From contig CM049313.1 of NCBI GenBank assembly GCA_026874595.1, positions 66,890,659 to 66,954,658 of the forward strand: a stretch of DNA of 64,000 bases, read 5' to 3'. The notes under the pieces are model-generated. The model saw nothing but the letters and a program-made list of their open reading frames with translations, ran no database searches and was not told the origin of the DNA. This stretch comes from Sipunculus nudus (Eukaryota; Annelida; Sipuncula; Golfingiida; Sipunculidae). The translations under genes were made by a program, and so were the position numbers. Positions 36,690-46,764 of the stretch are shown in pieces (positions within the stretch are counted from its first letter, which is position 1; each line of letters opens with the position of its first letter).

Positions 36690-37800
36690 ATCAACCTTTA
36701 ATAGTTTAGTGGGACTCTTTCCGCTGATCAGACAGATCGAGTGTTTTCTTACATGACATAGTTATCACCATACTTTGGTTATTAATAGATAATGTTTATT
36801 CATGAAATGAAACGCTGTGACGCCATATGCATTTCATTAATATCAATTACCGATATCTCTCTCGAACATTTCGCTGGGATCTTTTTCAGCAGAACCTTGC
36901 TGATTCAATAATATTTTTTTATTATAAATGTCAAAGGCTATTTCTCGTTTCAGAATGTTCACATAAATCTTCATCAACCTTTGCAGGTTAGCTGTCCAGA
37001 GGTCTTATCATAAGCTTGTTTTGTCAGTGCATCTGGAAATTCTCTGTGCAAAACATTTCTTAAAATGTATTTGCTGGTTTTTCTTAAAATATGTGTTCCG
37101 AGGAGGGAATTAAACAAGTTGATAAAAAGAAGGACGTAATCAACATTTGTATTTTCAGTTCAATAACCGTTACGGGTTTGCTGTTTGGTGAAAGTACGTT
37201 TTCTCTATGCTGGACATCTATGTTAGACACGTGGTCAGTACTCACGATTTTAAAAAGGATCTTGATTGTCATATAGATTTTAATTTTATGAAGTTTTATG
37301 TCATATGGTTTATCTTTTTTGGTTGTTTACAATAGAAACCCGCGTGGGATCCGACCTTTCGCTGGACATAACTAATTTATCCCACATGCCCCGACTCCTG
37401 AACGAAGGTCATTTCTACCAGCTGTTTGTCGTTATACCCCGGTTTCCCGCTCATAATCGGGCCCAAACTTATTCTAGCTCTCACTAACTGAATATGCGGC
37501 GTAAAATTCTTGATTCGGCCGAATTAAAAGATATATGATCTTAAAAATCGATTGCCGGGAAAAACCGTATTAAATCAAATATTGTGTTTAGGAAAGAGAA
37601 ACTTACATAGGTTTAATATGGGACAGAACGTAGGAATTTATTCAAGTAACAAAGCTGTTAAGTTTGATATTGTATTTGTGAGTGAAACGAGACTCGCTTG
37701 TATTAACTTTGCAATCCTGGCGCTTGAAACTATCTCCAAAGAGGAGCACCGCCAGCAGTTTATAAATAGAAACAAGTTTACCCTGGAGGCCCTCGAATGA
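36690..37800. other. No feature recognised
   Basis: Frames at 37091-37276 and 37552-37800 show no known domain. A moderate-GC patch lies at 37340-37470. No repeats seen. Confidence 0.35.
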
Positions 37801-37804
37801 GGGG

Positions 37805-37997
37805 CAGGGGCGGATCAAGGATTTAGGTAAAAAAAGGGGGCGTCAAACCCAGAAGGCCTTATGAAAATCCTAGAAAAAGATCATCAGGTCCGGAAGGGGG
37901 GGGGGGTCCAGGCCGCAAAACTTCGTAAAAAAAACCCTTTGAAAATGGTTGCTTTGGGGGAAGGGGGGGGGGTCCGGACCCCCTGGATCCGCTTCTG
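37805..37997. mobile_element. Short MITE with CAGGGGCGGATC ends
   Basis: The left end CAGGGGCGGATC and right end GATCCGCTTCTG form a terminal inverted repeat. CAG(G)GGCGGATCC-type ends are common on invertebrate hAT-like MITEs. Two G-tracts lie inside and another (38000-38013) directly abuts the right end. About 193 bp, no coding sense. Confidence 0.6.
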
Positions 37998-38029
37998 GGG
38001 GGGGGGGGGGGGGGTCAGAGCTCGTGTTT

Positions 38030-39950
38030 ACCGCTTACAGGGAAAATATTCTTCCACTCGATATTAAAGATGAAAAATACTGCCGAAGTTTATTTTACAC
38101 ATGCTTCGAAAAAAAAATATATATCAGTCGATTAATAATGAATACGACGCTTGTTAGCTGAGATATCATTTTTTTTCGATTTGTGGTATGTCTCTAGTTT
38201 TCTCAAAGAATCTTCCAGGGTCCTCGCATAGCATATGATTTACCATAGATCTACCGGTTAGCTATGAACGTGTTCCCTGGAAAACCACTGGGGTGGAGTT
38301 ACTATGATTATCAGAACAAACACACGCGTATTCCTTATTTGTAAACTGTCATTCAAGTTGACTTGCACAACACCTATATGTAATGTAAGTGGTTTTGAAC
38401 GTACAGTAAGAACAAAAGAATTACACCCAGTAGCAAGGGAAAATTGTTTAGATAAAATAGTATAAACACAAAAGATATCAGTTGATCTTGTTGTAAGCAA
38501 TTATGACTCTAAATGATATAAAATCAGAAAGTTAAAAACATTTATTCAAACATGTTAAGGGGGAAATAAAAAAATTTGCGTGAACAAAAATTTTGACAAT
38601 TCGAAAATGATTTCTCAAAGCTGCATATCTTATGTCGACTGACTATAAATCTTCTAAACCCTTTTTAGATCGTCCGATCTGTCGGTCCGACGATTGGCCG
38701 TCCAGCGAGCAGACATGCTGAAAGTTCCTGGTCGATCCTCTGTGGAAAATCCTGGATCAGGGTACTGTAAACTATAACCTCCTAGTGCCAAAACGCACCT
38801 CAGAAGTTAAAAAATCCCTTCATTAAAATTTCAAACAAAACATCACTTTCATAAAGTGTTATGGATTGGCATGAAATGATATTTTTTTCAAGACATAGTA
38901 CAGCCGCGGTCTATATTCAAGGAATATCCCTAGTACTTGGGAATTTACAACTTGACAAACTGAGTCCGAACTAGCATTGACGAAGGTCAAGCAGATTTCA
39001 GGCATCAAGGGTCATGCATGATAACCTAAGGCAAAATCAACTTGGCCTCTAGCTGAATGCAATTATTGGTATGTATTTCATTTAAGCCTTTTCTATCATT
39101 TGTTATTCATTTTATTGTTTCACTCACTCTTTAAACACAATGATGCCTTCTTACAGCATTGACAACATTGACTGGTTCTGGCAAATGTTCATACATATTG
39201 TAAATACCAACAATGGTGCTGCGAGTTGAAACATTAATAGCCAATTAGGCAATTAAAATACTCGTCCTGATATGGGAATTTCTTCAACAGAGTTTTATAA
39301 ATCATAGTTGAAGTACTATTTCTAAAATATTAGTTTCAAACCATTTTTAGCAATCCATTCTCCCCCGCCCCCCTCAGGAGATGAGGGCTTTTTAAGTTAC
39401 CTCATTAGTCCTCCTTGGCTTGACATATATATATATTTAACTTTACGAGATTACGAGATTATGCTTTGTGCGATTCGGGGGGGGGGGCCTGTGAAAGACA
39501 GACACTGATCCTATTGTCCTCGGGTGCACAATAGGATTGGTCGGGGTACACGTGCGATACTAGAACATAACAGGGCGGGGCAAAGAGGTTGTTATTGTTG
39601 TAAATTTTTTAAATACAAAGATATATACCAGGATGCTCAATAGCATACTGATTTCTAATAGGGTCTAGGAAGTAGTGAAAATATCAGTGGTATACATATG
39701 ATAAAAATACACATATACTATGAAAATACACAATATATAAGGCAAATATACAATATAAAAGGCAAATATACTATATTTTACTCATACCAAATGCAATCCA
39801 CTCGGTAAACTCACAATGATGTAGTGGTAACGCCATGTACCTCATCACTGCAAAGCAGTGAGAGAACAACTACCTGAACAGGTAAGTCTGCCCAGCGGAT
39901 CCTCGTTGGGGGGGGGGGTTTAAGGGGGAACGCTGAATATAGTACGAATG
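38030..39950. other. Mostly unannotated; short hairpin and G-tracts
   Basis: G-tracts lie at 39477-39487 and 39908-39917. A perfect hairpin word CACTGCAAAGCAGTG lies at about 39846-39860, just downstream (in minus sense) of the Penelope-like ORF, and may belong to that element's 3' region. No coding homology was seen. Confidence 0.35.
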
Positions 39951-39959
39951 CTATGTTTT

Positions 39960-41125
39960 AAAATATTTCAGGGTGAATTTGTTTTGATGGCGGCACTTGG
40001 AGAGAATTTCAGCTCTTGAGTTCAACAATGATCCAGGGGGGGCCGTAGCTATAAGTAGCTTTTCAGACAAGCAGAGATCACACTTCCTAGTCCCACAGTA
40101 GTAAGGTGCTGCCTTGGCAGGAGAGCTTGTAATTGATATTGTTGTCTTTAAGTGACCAAATGTGTTTAGACAGTTCAGTATTTTTAGCGTGGGATCTGTT
40201 CCGAAAGGATTGCTTGTGGTTATTGTATCTTGTCTTGAAATCACCTTCAGTACACCCTATGTAGTGTTTCACGTCATTGTCTGTTCTAACTGTTGCCTTA
40301 TAGACAATGCATTTCAGCTGACATTGACCATTCATAGGACATTCGTCTTTTTTACGGCAGTTACATTGTTTTTGAGGTACATTCACAGCATTGTCGGTAT
40401 TTAAAACCTTCATATTATGTTTGCTGATCAGGTTAGACATGTTGGGTAGACAGCTATAGCTAATTTTCAAATTGTTCCTGTTGAATAACCTGTGGTACCT
40501 GTGATGTTGAGGGAAGTGCTTTTCAACTAGTTTCATGAATTGTCTGCCAATGTTGGTTTTTACATGACGGCTGTAGGGTGGATTAAACCATATTATTTTC
40601 CTTTTCCTGTTTCTTTTGCTTTTCACTGTGGGTTCAACATATTTTAAGCTTTCTGAGAACCCGCTTTTCGCTAAAGCTTTGTCATACATGGGCTTGGCTT
40701 TCATAAATAGCTCGTTATTGCAGGAGATGTCAGATACACGTTTGCTGATCATCATAGGTATCTGCCTAATGATAGCTGGGGGGTGATTGGATTGTGCGTG
40801 GATATAGAGCGGGTCATTGTTCGGTTTTCTGTAAGGGTAGAAGATGTCATTTTGGAGGTCAAATGTTACGTCTAAGAAATCTGTGCAGGTCAGGTTAGTT
40901 TCAATGGTTAACTTTAACCCAACATTGGAAAAGAGTTTGATAATTTTCTTACGGGTGCTGTCTGCTTTGGGTCCAGACATGTTGGGGAAACAACCTAAAC
41001 CGTCATCACGATACAGGCCTAGAGCATTTTCACCAAATTCCTTTTTCAACATATCTAGGATGTATAAACCAACTATTTCGCTTTGTGACACAGAAAATGC
41101 CTTGTTACCATAAAGTTGGAGCTTA
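39960..41125 (-). pseudogene. Penelope-like element: RT C-terminus plus GIY-YIG endonuclease
   Basis: The long minus frame (stop at 40087) encodes the end of a Penelope-like RT joined to a GIY-YIG endonuclease. The copy starts in RT motif B (SQSEIVGLYILDML). The catalytic YRDDGLG follows (about 41000-41015), then thumb text TCTDFLDVTFDL. A Cys-rich linker reads KQCNCRKKDECPMNGQCQLK, and the endonuclease reads VYKATV...HYIGCTEGDFKTRYNNH (about 40195-40320). A frameshift near 40110-40120 moves the C-terminus (CGTRKCDLCLSEKLLIATAP, SKCRHQNKF) into the frame 39951-40244. The first ~100 residues of the frame upstream of 41125 are not Penelope but repeat X and foldback sequence. The enzyme primes reverse transcription at nicks; this copy is 5'-truncated and frameshifted. 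Confidence 0.92.
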
Positions 41126-41170
41126 TGACGAAAAAACTTGCTAATACATTCTAATGGCCGAAACTGCAAG

Positions 41171-41180
41171 TATAAAAGGG
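41171..41180 (+). promoter_or_regulatory. TATA box in repeat X
   Basis: TATAAAAGGG, a textbook TATA box, follows GCAAG. Copy 1 has the degenerate GTAAAAGGGC. If X is an LTR or terminal repeat, this would be its promoter. Confidence 0.35.
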
Positions 41181-41844
41181 CGCTCTGTCTCAAAGCTCTG
41201 CCGTTCAAAAGATTGGGTTCGACTCGACTGGCATGGCTGGTGTTACGACCCATAATGTAATAACCGGCCCATAATGTTATAACGGCCCATATTGTAATAA
41301 AAACGACCCATAATGTAATAATAGCCCGTAATGTAATAAAAATGGCCCATATTGTAATAAACATACCTTGCCCATATTGTAATAAAATCGCAAGTGGGTA
41401 AAACAGCCCATATTGTAATAAAATCGCGATGGGTAAAACGGCCAATAATTTTATAAATCAAATTTCATGCAAATTAACCTAGACAATTCAAATATTGAAT
41501 TTCTCGTGACACGAATGTGTAAGCGAACATACAAGTATGAAAAAGCACTGGATTACATAATGACTAACTGTTTAAAACGGTGACCAAGCTAATATTAGCG
41601 AAATATGGCAATGATTCATGTTTATCCTTTTGTTGAATCAGTGTTTAAATAGGGTAATAAAGTATTTAAACAAAATAATATGATATATATTTATATATAC
41701 GGCTGTAGTATTTTGGCTCCTTAAAAAGCCCAACAAAAAACACGTATTGAATGAATTTTGGGTTTGCTGAAAACACTTTAATATTTCTTCTGGCTACATT
41801 TCTAGGATTTATTTAAGCGCCTGGGTCCATAAAAACTAATACAC

Positions 41845-41845
<1 letters not shown>

Positions 41846-41890
<45 letters not shown>
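41846..41890. repeat. (TA)n microsatellite inside the foldback core
   Basis: Uninterrupted TA run of about 45 bp. Confidence 0.97.
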
Positions 41891-41893
<3 letters not shown>

Positions 41894-42360
41894 AATATTT
41901 TGTCAATTTTTACAGATTAAATATACAAACTCTCATTATCGATACATTTTAATGTATTTTAATTCTTTTGAGATATAAATGAAACTTTAAATTCCAGTGC
42001 GTTTTGCTCAATGTATCATAGAGAATATTTTATATGATCTCTCGAAACCTCCCGAGATTTAGAAATTATAAATGTAGGTACTGCTGCAATTATTTGGTGC
42101 CCATATATGCATTGGTTAAGATGTCTTAGGTCAATATGTATAACACGTCGCATAGATTGAGAGCTTTCAACACACGTATTTGAAGTTAAAACCTGGGTGC
42201 GTCATTCGTGCGATTCAAGAGTTTACAATTTAATTAAAAGAAAAAAATAGCCTAAACAACAAAACAACAATTTGAAAATGCCGGTTTCTGTGTTCTAGAG
42301 GGAGAGCATAGGGCCCAGAGCCGGGAGATTCAGGCGCGTTGCCAGGTTTGAGCCAGGTTA

Positions 42361-42371
42361 TATTATTATTA

Positions 42372-42414
<43 letters not shown>
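42361..42414. repeat. (TTA)n microsatellite inside the foldback core
   Basis: About 17 TTA/ATT triplets with one T-rich interruption. Confidence 0.97.
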
Positions 42415-42415
<1 letters not shown>

Positions 42416-43641
42416 CGTTATATTTTCGTGTATGAAAATACGATTTTTTTTCAATTGTGAACCATGGTTTCATTAAGGTTAGTAACAGGTTCATGGGGAG
42501 GGTATGGGAGGGGACAGGATATTAAGTAAATGACACTGAGCGTCTGCCCTGTCATTCTTGAGCTTAAACATATGTTATTACAATATAAATATGTTATTGC
42601 AATATGGGCCGTTTTTCCCACTTCCAGTTTTATTACAACATGGGTAGGGTATGATTATTACAATATGGGTCGTTTTTATTTCAGTATGGGCCGTTATTAC
42701 AATATGGGGCATTTTTTATTACATTATGTGCCGTTATTACAGTATGGGCCAGTTTTATTACAATATGGGCAGGGTATGGTTATTACATTATGGGTCGTTT
42801 TTATTACTATATGGGCCGTTATTACAGTATGGGCCGGTTATTACATTATGGGTCGTAACAGCTGGGACTCCGCTGCTGGGATCGGTGGAGGGGATGTGGG
42901 TTGCTTCTACCTTTGTTGCTGTGGGTGTTGTGGCTTTCCTAAAAGGTTGTCGGTACGGGCTGGACGGTGGAGTCTCTCGCGGCTCTCTGCTTGGCTTGGT
43001 GGCATCGCGTCTTGTGGCTCTGAGAACTATGCTTTAGGAGCACACAGGGCTCGAGGTCTTGACCACAGCAACCTGTAGCTGCTCGATGAGCAAAACATCT
43101 TCAGTCAGTCAGTCTTGACCACAGCAACATGCAGCTGTTCGATGAGCAAATACATCTTCAGTGGGTCAGTCATAAAGTTGGATTTGCACTTTGGTTTGTG
43201 AGTTCACATGCATTATTTTATGTTAATGCATCACTCGTAGCCATATTTTAAGATAATTGACTGTTAAAAACGATATCGCTGCAATAGGACGATTGGATTT
43301 GCCCTGTATTTGCCCGGTATGTCTTGTGTCGCGGCTTTAGTTTTGTTTCGTGTATGAACTAGATGAGCAAATTATCAATCAGACAAACAACAAAGGGACG
43401 ATGGATGAAATCTGATCTCCATTGTGGAGATCATCTAGGCTTGTTTTCCAGGAACCGTGAGTCAGTTAATTATCATCGCTTATATTTCGTAAATAAATTA
43501 TCAGGCATTACTGTACAGCTTTATGGTAAACTTAATCGCCTTTTTTATTCTACTTAATATATCATGAATTTAATACCGTAATCATTCGGGATAACGACAT
43601 TTTATCTCTTGTCTGCCGCCAAAACTATATGAACACGATGC

Positions 43642-43690
43642 ATTTCACATTGATAATTCAATGTGTCACATTGATAATTCAATGTGTGGT
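43642..43690. repeat. Tandem pair of short palindromes
   Basis: CACATTGATAATTCAATGTG occurs twice in a row. Each unit is itself an inverted repeat (CACATTGA/TCAATGTG), so two small hairpins lie side by side. Confidence 0.8.
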
Positions 43691-43848
43691 CTCAAATTCA
43701 ATTGAAATGGGTAGAGATTCAGTTTTCCATTAAATTGTTTACGGGGTCACAAAATACTAGTTCTTTTTAAAGCATATGCGTCAATACAGGCTCGTCAATG
43801 GTTGATATATTCAAGATATATCGCTCTTTTTTCAAGAGATCTGGAAAC

Positions 43849-43892
<44 letters not shown>
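43849..43892. repeat. (TA)n array abutting miniature LTR element
   Basis: About 44 bp of TA ending directly at the 3' LTR of the miniature retrotransposon. Confidence 0.97.
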
Positions 43893-43894
<2 letters not shown>

Positions 43895-43895
<1 letters not shown>

Positions 43896-44013
43896 GACAA
43901 ATTGCTCAGGGGAAAATACTGGGCCGATACGGGAGTCGAACCCACCTCTTTGCTAGAAAAGCAAGCTTCACCAGCGAGACAGTTCGGTCCGCTTTTATGT
44001 ACACTCCGTAACA
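43895..44013 (-). repeat. TRIM 3' LTR (LTR2)
   Basis: About 119 bp, begins TGTTACGGAGTG. Only 2 nt separate the A and B boxes, so the anticodon part of the tRNA-like segment is deleted. The 3' end (…GAGCAATTTGTCT) runs straight into (TA)n, so the terminal TTCGTAACA is lost. Confidence 0.8.
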
Positions 44014-44024
44014 CACCCCCTCTT
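44014..44024 (-). promoter_or_regulatory. TRIM polypurine tract
   Basis: AAGAGGGGGTG directly precedes the TG of LTR2, the usual position for the plus-strand primer of LTR elements. Confidence 0.75.
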
Positions 44025-44114
44025 AAGAGCGTTCTACCATCAGAACAAGACTAATTATCCCAGGAGTCACACTTTGGTGAGCTTATTCCCTGGGCCGCAG
44101 AGTCAACCGTCTTT

Positions 44115-44129
44115 CCGGACAAACCTCCA
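44115..44129 (-). promoter_or_regulatory. TRIM primer-binding site
   Basis: TGGAGGTTTGTCCGG lies 3 nt after LTR1. It differs from the tRNA-Pro-type site TGGGGGCTCGTCCGG at three positions in these 15. The second copy reads TTGGGGCTCGT at 63990-64000, one mismatch in 11. Confidence 0.75.
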
Positions 44130-44132
44130 TTT

Positions 44133-44273
44133 TGTAAGGAAGACCAATTGCTCAGGGGAAAATACTGGGCAGATCCGGGATTCGAACCCATGTTCGTGGC
44201 GTTCCAATCACTTCGCTAGAAAAGCAAGCTTCACTAGCGAGACAGTTCGGTCCGCTTTTATGTCACCTGATAT

Positions 44274-44275
<2 letters not shown>
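44133..44275 (-). repeat. TRIM 5' LTR (LTR1)
   Basis: About 143 bp. The start TGATATCAGGTGACATAAAA aligns with TGTTACGGAGTGTACATAAAA of LTR2 with several changes. Between the A and B boxes 19 nt remain, against 32 nt in the copy at the right edge of the window. It ends CTTCCTTACA, a mutated form of TTCGTAACA. Confidence 0.8.

Positions 44276-44356
<81 letters not shown>
44276..44356. repeat. (TA)n array abutting the TRIM 5' LTR
   Basis: About 75 bp of TA directly outside LTR1. The TRIM is thus bracketed by TA arrays on both sides. Confidence 0.97.
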
Positions 44357-44598
44357 GTGCAGGTTTAGAATAAGAGTGTTACTTATAATCATAATAATAA
44401 TTTAGTTTTATAAAACGCGTCACTCTTAATCTTTACCTGCTTCGACGACAGACTATAACACGGCTACACCATACCATAAATTATCATTATTAATCTATCA
44501 TTATATTTATTTATGATATATATAAACAATGTAATACATGTAGAGGTTCAATACATCACAGTGAAAGTGCTCTACCATGCAGGGAGCATCTATATTTA

Positions 44599-44629
<31 letters not shown>

Positions 44630-44640
44630 ATATATATATA

Positions 44641-44708
<68 letters not shown>
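44599..44708. repeat. (TC)n followed by (TA)n
   Basis: TC run 44599-44626, then TA 44629-44708 with one extra T. Confidence 0.97.
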
Positions 44709-44709
<1 letters not shown>

Positions 44710-45402
44710 CGATCACCTTGAGGACTTAGCAAACTGCTGGTAATGTGGGGGTATTCGTATTTGTGAAATTCTTACCTTGGTAAAATTACGCGCATTAAAT
44801 TATCTAAAGAGAGGTTTCCTAACATTGACAAATAAGTCAGAGTGGTGTGGCGTCACGCCAGAAATAGCTGACCAATTTAGTTATCCATTGCGAATGCGAC
44901 TGCCTGGTCACGTGATAACTTTCGGGATGATATCAATGGACCATCAACAGCTTTCCCAGAGGTCAGCTAACGGGAATTTTCATCCTCCCACAATCCCCCT
45001 TACACCAGAATTAGTAAGTAAGGCAACAGGCTTATCGTTTAAGAATTAGTTAGTGTATACAAACGTTTTACATTTTACATTAAGATGTATATTTGCAGAT
45101 AACATAATGATTGATGCCTGAGAGTTGTTATGATGAACTAATTTTGGTTTTATTCTGTAAACGGTAGGCATACGTGTTATGAGGCCTATACCCTCGCTGA
45201 TTATATCAGTGACTTGGCTTCTGTCACATGTTATTTATTTTAAAATCATAAGAAACGGTATGAATTATATAGAGGCACTAGTTGGGAGCCTAAATATTTC
45301 CCCACAAGCCATGCAGTCTTGTCTTGTTTGTAATAATCAGCCAACAGAGCTCGTGGTCCCTAGTACTCAGCCTCGTATAAATGAAAGGTTGAGTCAAAGA
45401 CA

Positions 45403-45424
45403 AATATATATATATATATATATA
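45403..45424. repeat. (TA)n microsatellite
   Basis: Short TA run ending at a CAGTGGAACC transposon-like end. Confidence 0.95.
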
Positions 45425-45530
45425 CAGTGGAACCCCCAAGGTGTACCTTCGAGGACTGTGGAAGTTTCAACCAATGTATTAATTCAGGGAATATCTGAGA
45501 ATTTATTCCCAAAAGAAACATTCCACTTCA
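45425..45530 (+). mobile_element. Tigger/pogo-like end or short MITE
   Basis: TA is followed by CAGTGGAACCCCCAAGGTGT and ACCTTCGAGGACTG. This resembles the terminal repeat of Tigger/pogo-type mariner elements (CAGTGGAACCTC...), which duplicate TA. A weak inverted match, ATTCCACTT, lies near 45515-45525. The right boundary is uncertain. Confidence 0.4.
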
Positions 45531-46760
45531 CGGCGATGACCTTTTTTCACAGGTTTCAAGGATGTTTGATTCTATTTTTGTGTAAAGAAATGCGATTCTG
45601 ACACCTTTCCCCTGGAAGAAAACGAAGTATTTTGAGAAACCTGGCTGTTTTTCTCTTTCTATGTGTGACTTACTGCAAAATTATCGCCACCTGCCAAGGA
45701 TTTTTATAGCATAAATGGAAGAATGAAAATTTTGCCTCCGAATGTTATCCCCTGCTTGACAGATTTGTGTATATAGTAACAATTTAATTATGACCGGCGA
45801 CTGGCGGCGTGTTTTAGGAGTCTGGTTTTATATCGACGTGTGTGGTCCATGATTGTATGGTATCTGCGCACATTTTTTTTTTTTTGTTATTATCTCAAAG
45901 GTTATTTTACTTGGTATTTAAAACTGCGCCACAAAGCTTGTTTTCATTTGTATTTTTGTCTATTGTTCTTTGCAGCATTACATATAAAGTACCATCAAAT
46001 CGGTTTCATGGATATTTATATCTGGGGTATACGTTGTGATGGTGGCGGAATGTTTTTCGATTTGGCACCATTCTAGTTATAAAATGAGCCAGAGGAAACA
46101 TTTGTGCGAAGTGGTTGCTTAGAGCCAGCTTTTCACATACTTGTTCAGTAGAATCTGTGTGATTTCTTGCTTACAATTTAATGAACTCTAGATTATCCCT
46201 GTTAAGAAAATGTGAATAACGGATCTGTGACGGGTATAGAAGCTTGTCTATACCCACAAACTGTTAGTGAACAGTAATGTTGACAAACGAAAAATAAAAC
46301 CAAATATGCGGAAGTTTAAACGTCACTACTTGCCAAACGCCTTTTACAAACTCTGGGTTTTCTGATTTGCCGCCAGATGTTTTTTTTAATGGATTAGGAT
46401 TATTCTGGCCGGCTCCTACTTGTTATAAACAAGTGGAAATAAACAAACTGAACGACCTGTGTGGGGCAGGATTATTGTTTTCTTGTCTGGTTTCACAAAT
46501 GGTTGAAGGGATTATCTTAATAGATAGCAGAATAGTCCCCTTTAAGTAACAGAATGGAGGTGTAACCTAATTAACCTGCTGTGCAAAAGTTATTGACCAA
46601 AGTTACAAGTTTTCTCTCCACATAAAGGAATTTACCCTTAGCTTATAAAGATCAGGGAAGACTTTTGGAGGAATAAAATTTGGTAGCAGTATGTAAATAC
46701 ATCTGCTAATTGTACAGGCACCGATGTAGCGACAACAGATTATTTCATCTACAAGTTACC
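45531..46760. other. No feature recognised
   Basis: Several short frames but no domain, array or terminal repeat. Confidence 0.35.
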
Positions 46761-46764
46761 GGGG

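Larger units (their letters stand above)
41241..42860. mobile_element. Foldback element with minisatellite-like inverted arms
   Basis: Ends TGTTACGACCCATAATG and, inverted, CATTATGGGTCGTAACA. The first 33 bases of both ends are identical. The perfect 5-bp duplication GCTGG (41236-41240 and 42861-42865) marks insertion, and the uninterrupted X copy has a single GCTGG there. The arms (about 215 bp left, 310 bp right) are built of 16-20-bp units around GGCCCATAATGTAATAA and are complementary. The centre is AT-rich and holds (TA)n at 41846-41890 and (TTA)n at 42361-42414. No protein is encoded; frames such as IWVVFI repeats are the arms translated. Confidence 0.88.
41126..43165 (+). repeat. Repeat 'X', copy 2, split by a foldback element
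   Basis: The flanks 41126-41240 and 42861-43165 match copy 1 (33008-34565) in order and sense. The TATA box TATAAAAGGG is at 41171-41180. The 3' part carries a tandem duplication: CTTGACCACAGCAAC(C/A)TG followed by CAGCTG(C/T)TCGATGAGC and CATCTTCAGT occurs twice (about 43055-43160). Its 5' end (TGACG) abuts the truncated 5' end of the Penelope-like ORF, which points the opposite way. Confidence 0.7.
43895..44275 (-). mobile_element. Miniature LTR retrotransposon (TRIM) with tRNA-like LTRs
   Basis: On minus the order is LTR1 (44275-44133), a 3-nt spacer AAA, a primer-binding site (44129-44115), about 120 bp of non-coding interior, a polypurine tract AAGAGGGGGTG (44024-44014), then LTR2 (44013-43895). 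LTR2 starts TGTTACGGAG; LTR1 ends CTTACA. The primer site TGGAGGTTTGTCCGG resembles the tRNA-Pro site of gammaretroviruses (TGGGGGCTCGTCCGG). Each LTR holds ACATAAAAGCGG near its start and a tRNA-like segment with A box (TAGCGAAGTGA, 44208-44218; TAGCAAAGAGG, 43945-43955) and B box (GGTTCGAATCC, 44178-44188; GGTTCGACTCC, 43932-43942). Total 381 bp, no ORF. A SINE pair is the alternative, but it would not explain the primer site and polypurine tract. Confidence 0.85.

Noticed and set aside
39840-39900. Hammerhead ribozyme downstream of the Penelope-like ORF
   Set aside because: GTGATGAGG and a neighbouring stem were suggestive, but the required GAAA core and matching stem III were not found.
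40844-41113. Plus-strand frame overlapping the Penelope-like ORF
   Set aside because: It is the antisense shadow of the RT region; the minus strand carries YRDDG and GIY-YIG motifs.
41243-43078. Frames rich in ITLWVVFITIWA and YYNMGR repeats
   Set aside because: They are the minisatellite arms of the foldback element read as codons, and both arms give related peptides in opposite senses.
43895-44275. Two independent tRNA-derived SINEs
   Set aside because: The same orientation, a tRNA-Pro-like primer site 3 nt after the first, and a polypurine tract directly before the second fit one LTR element better. The SINE reading is kept as the refuting alternative.
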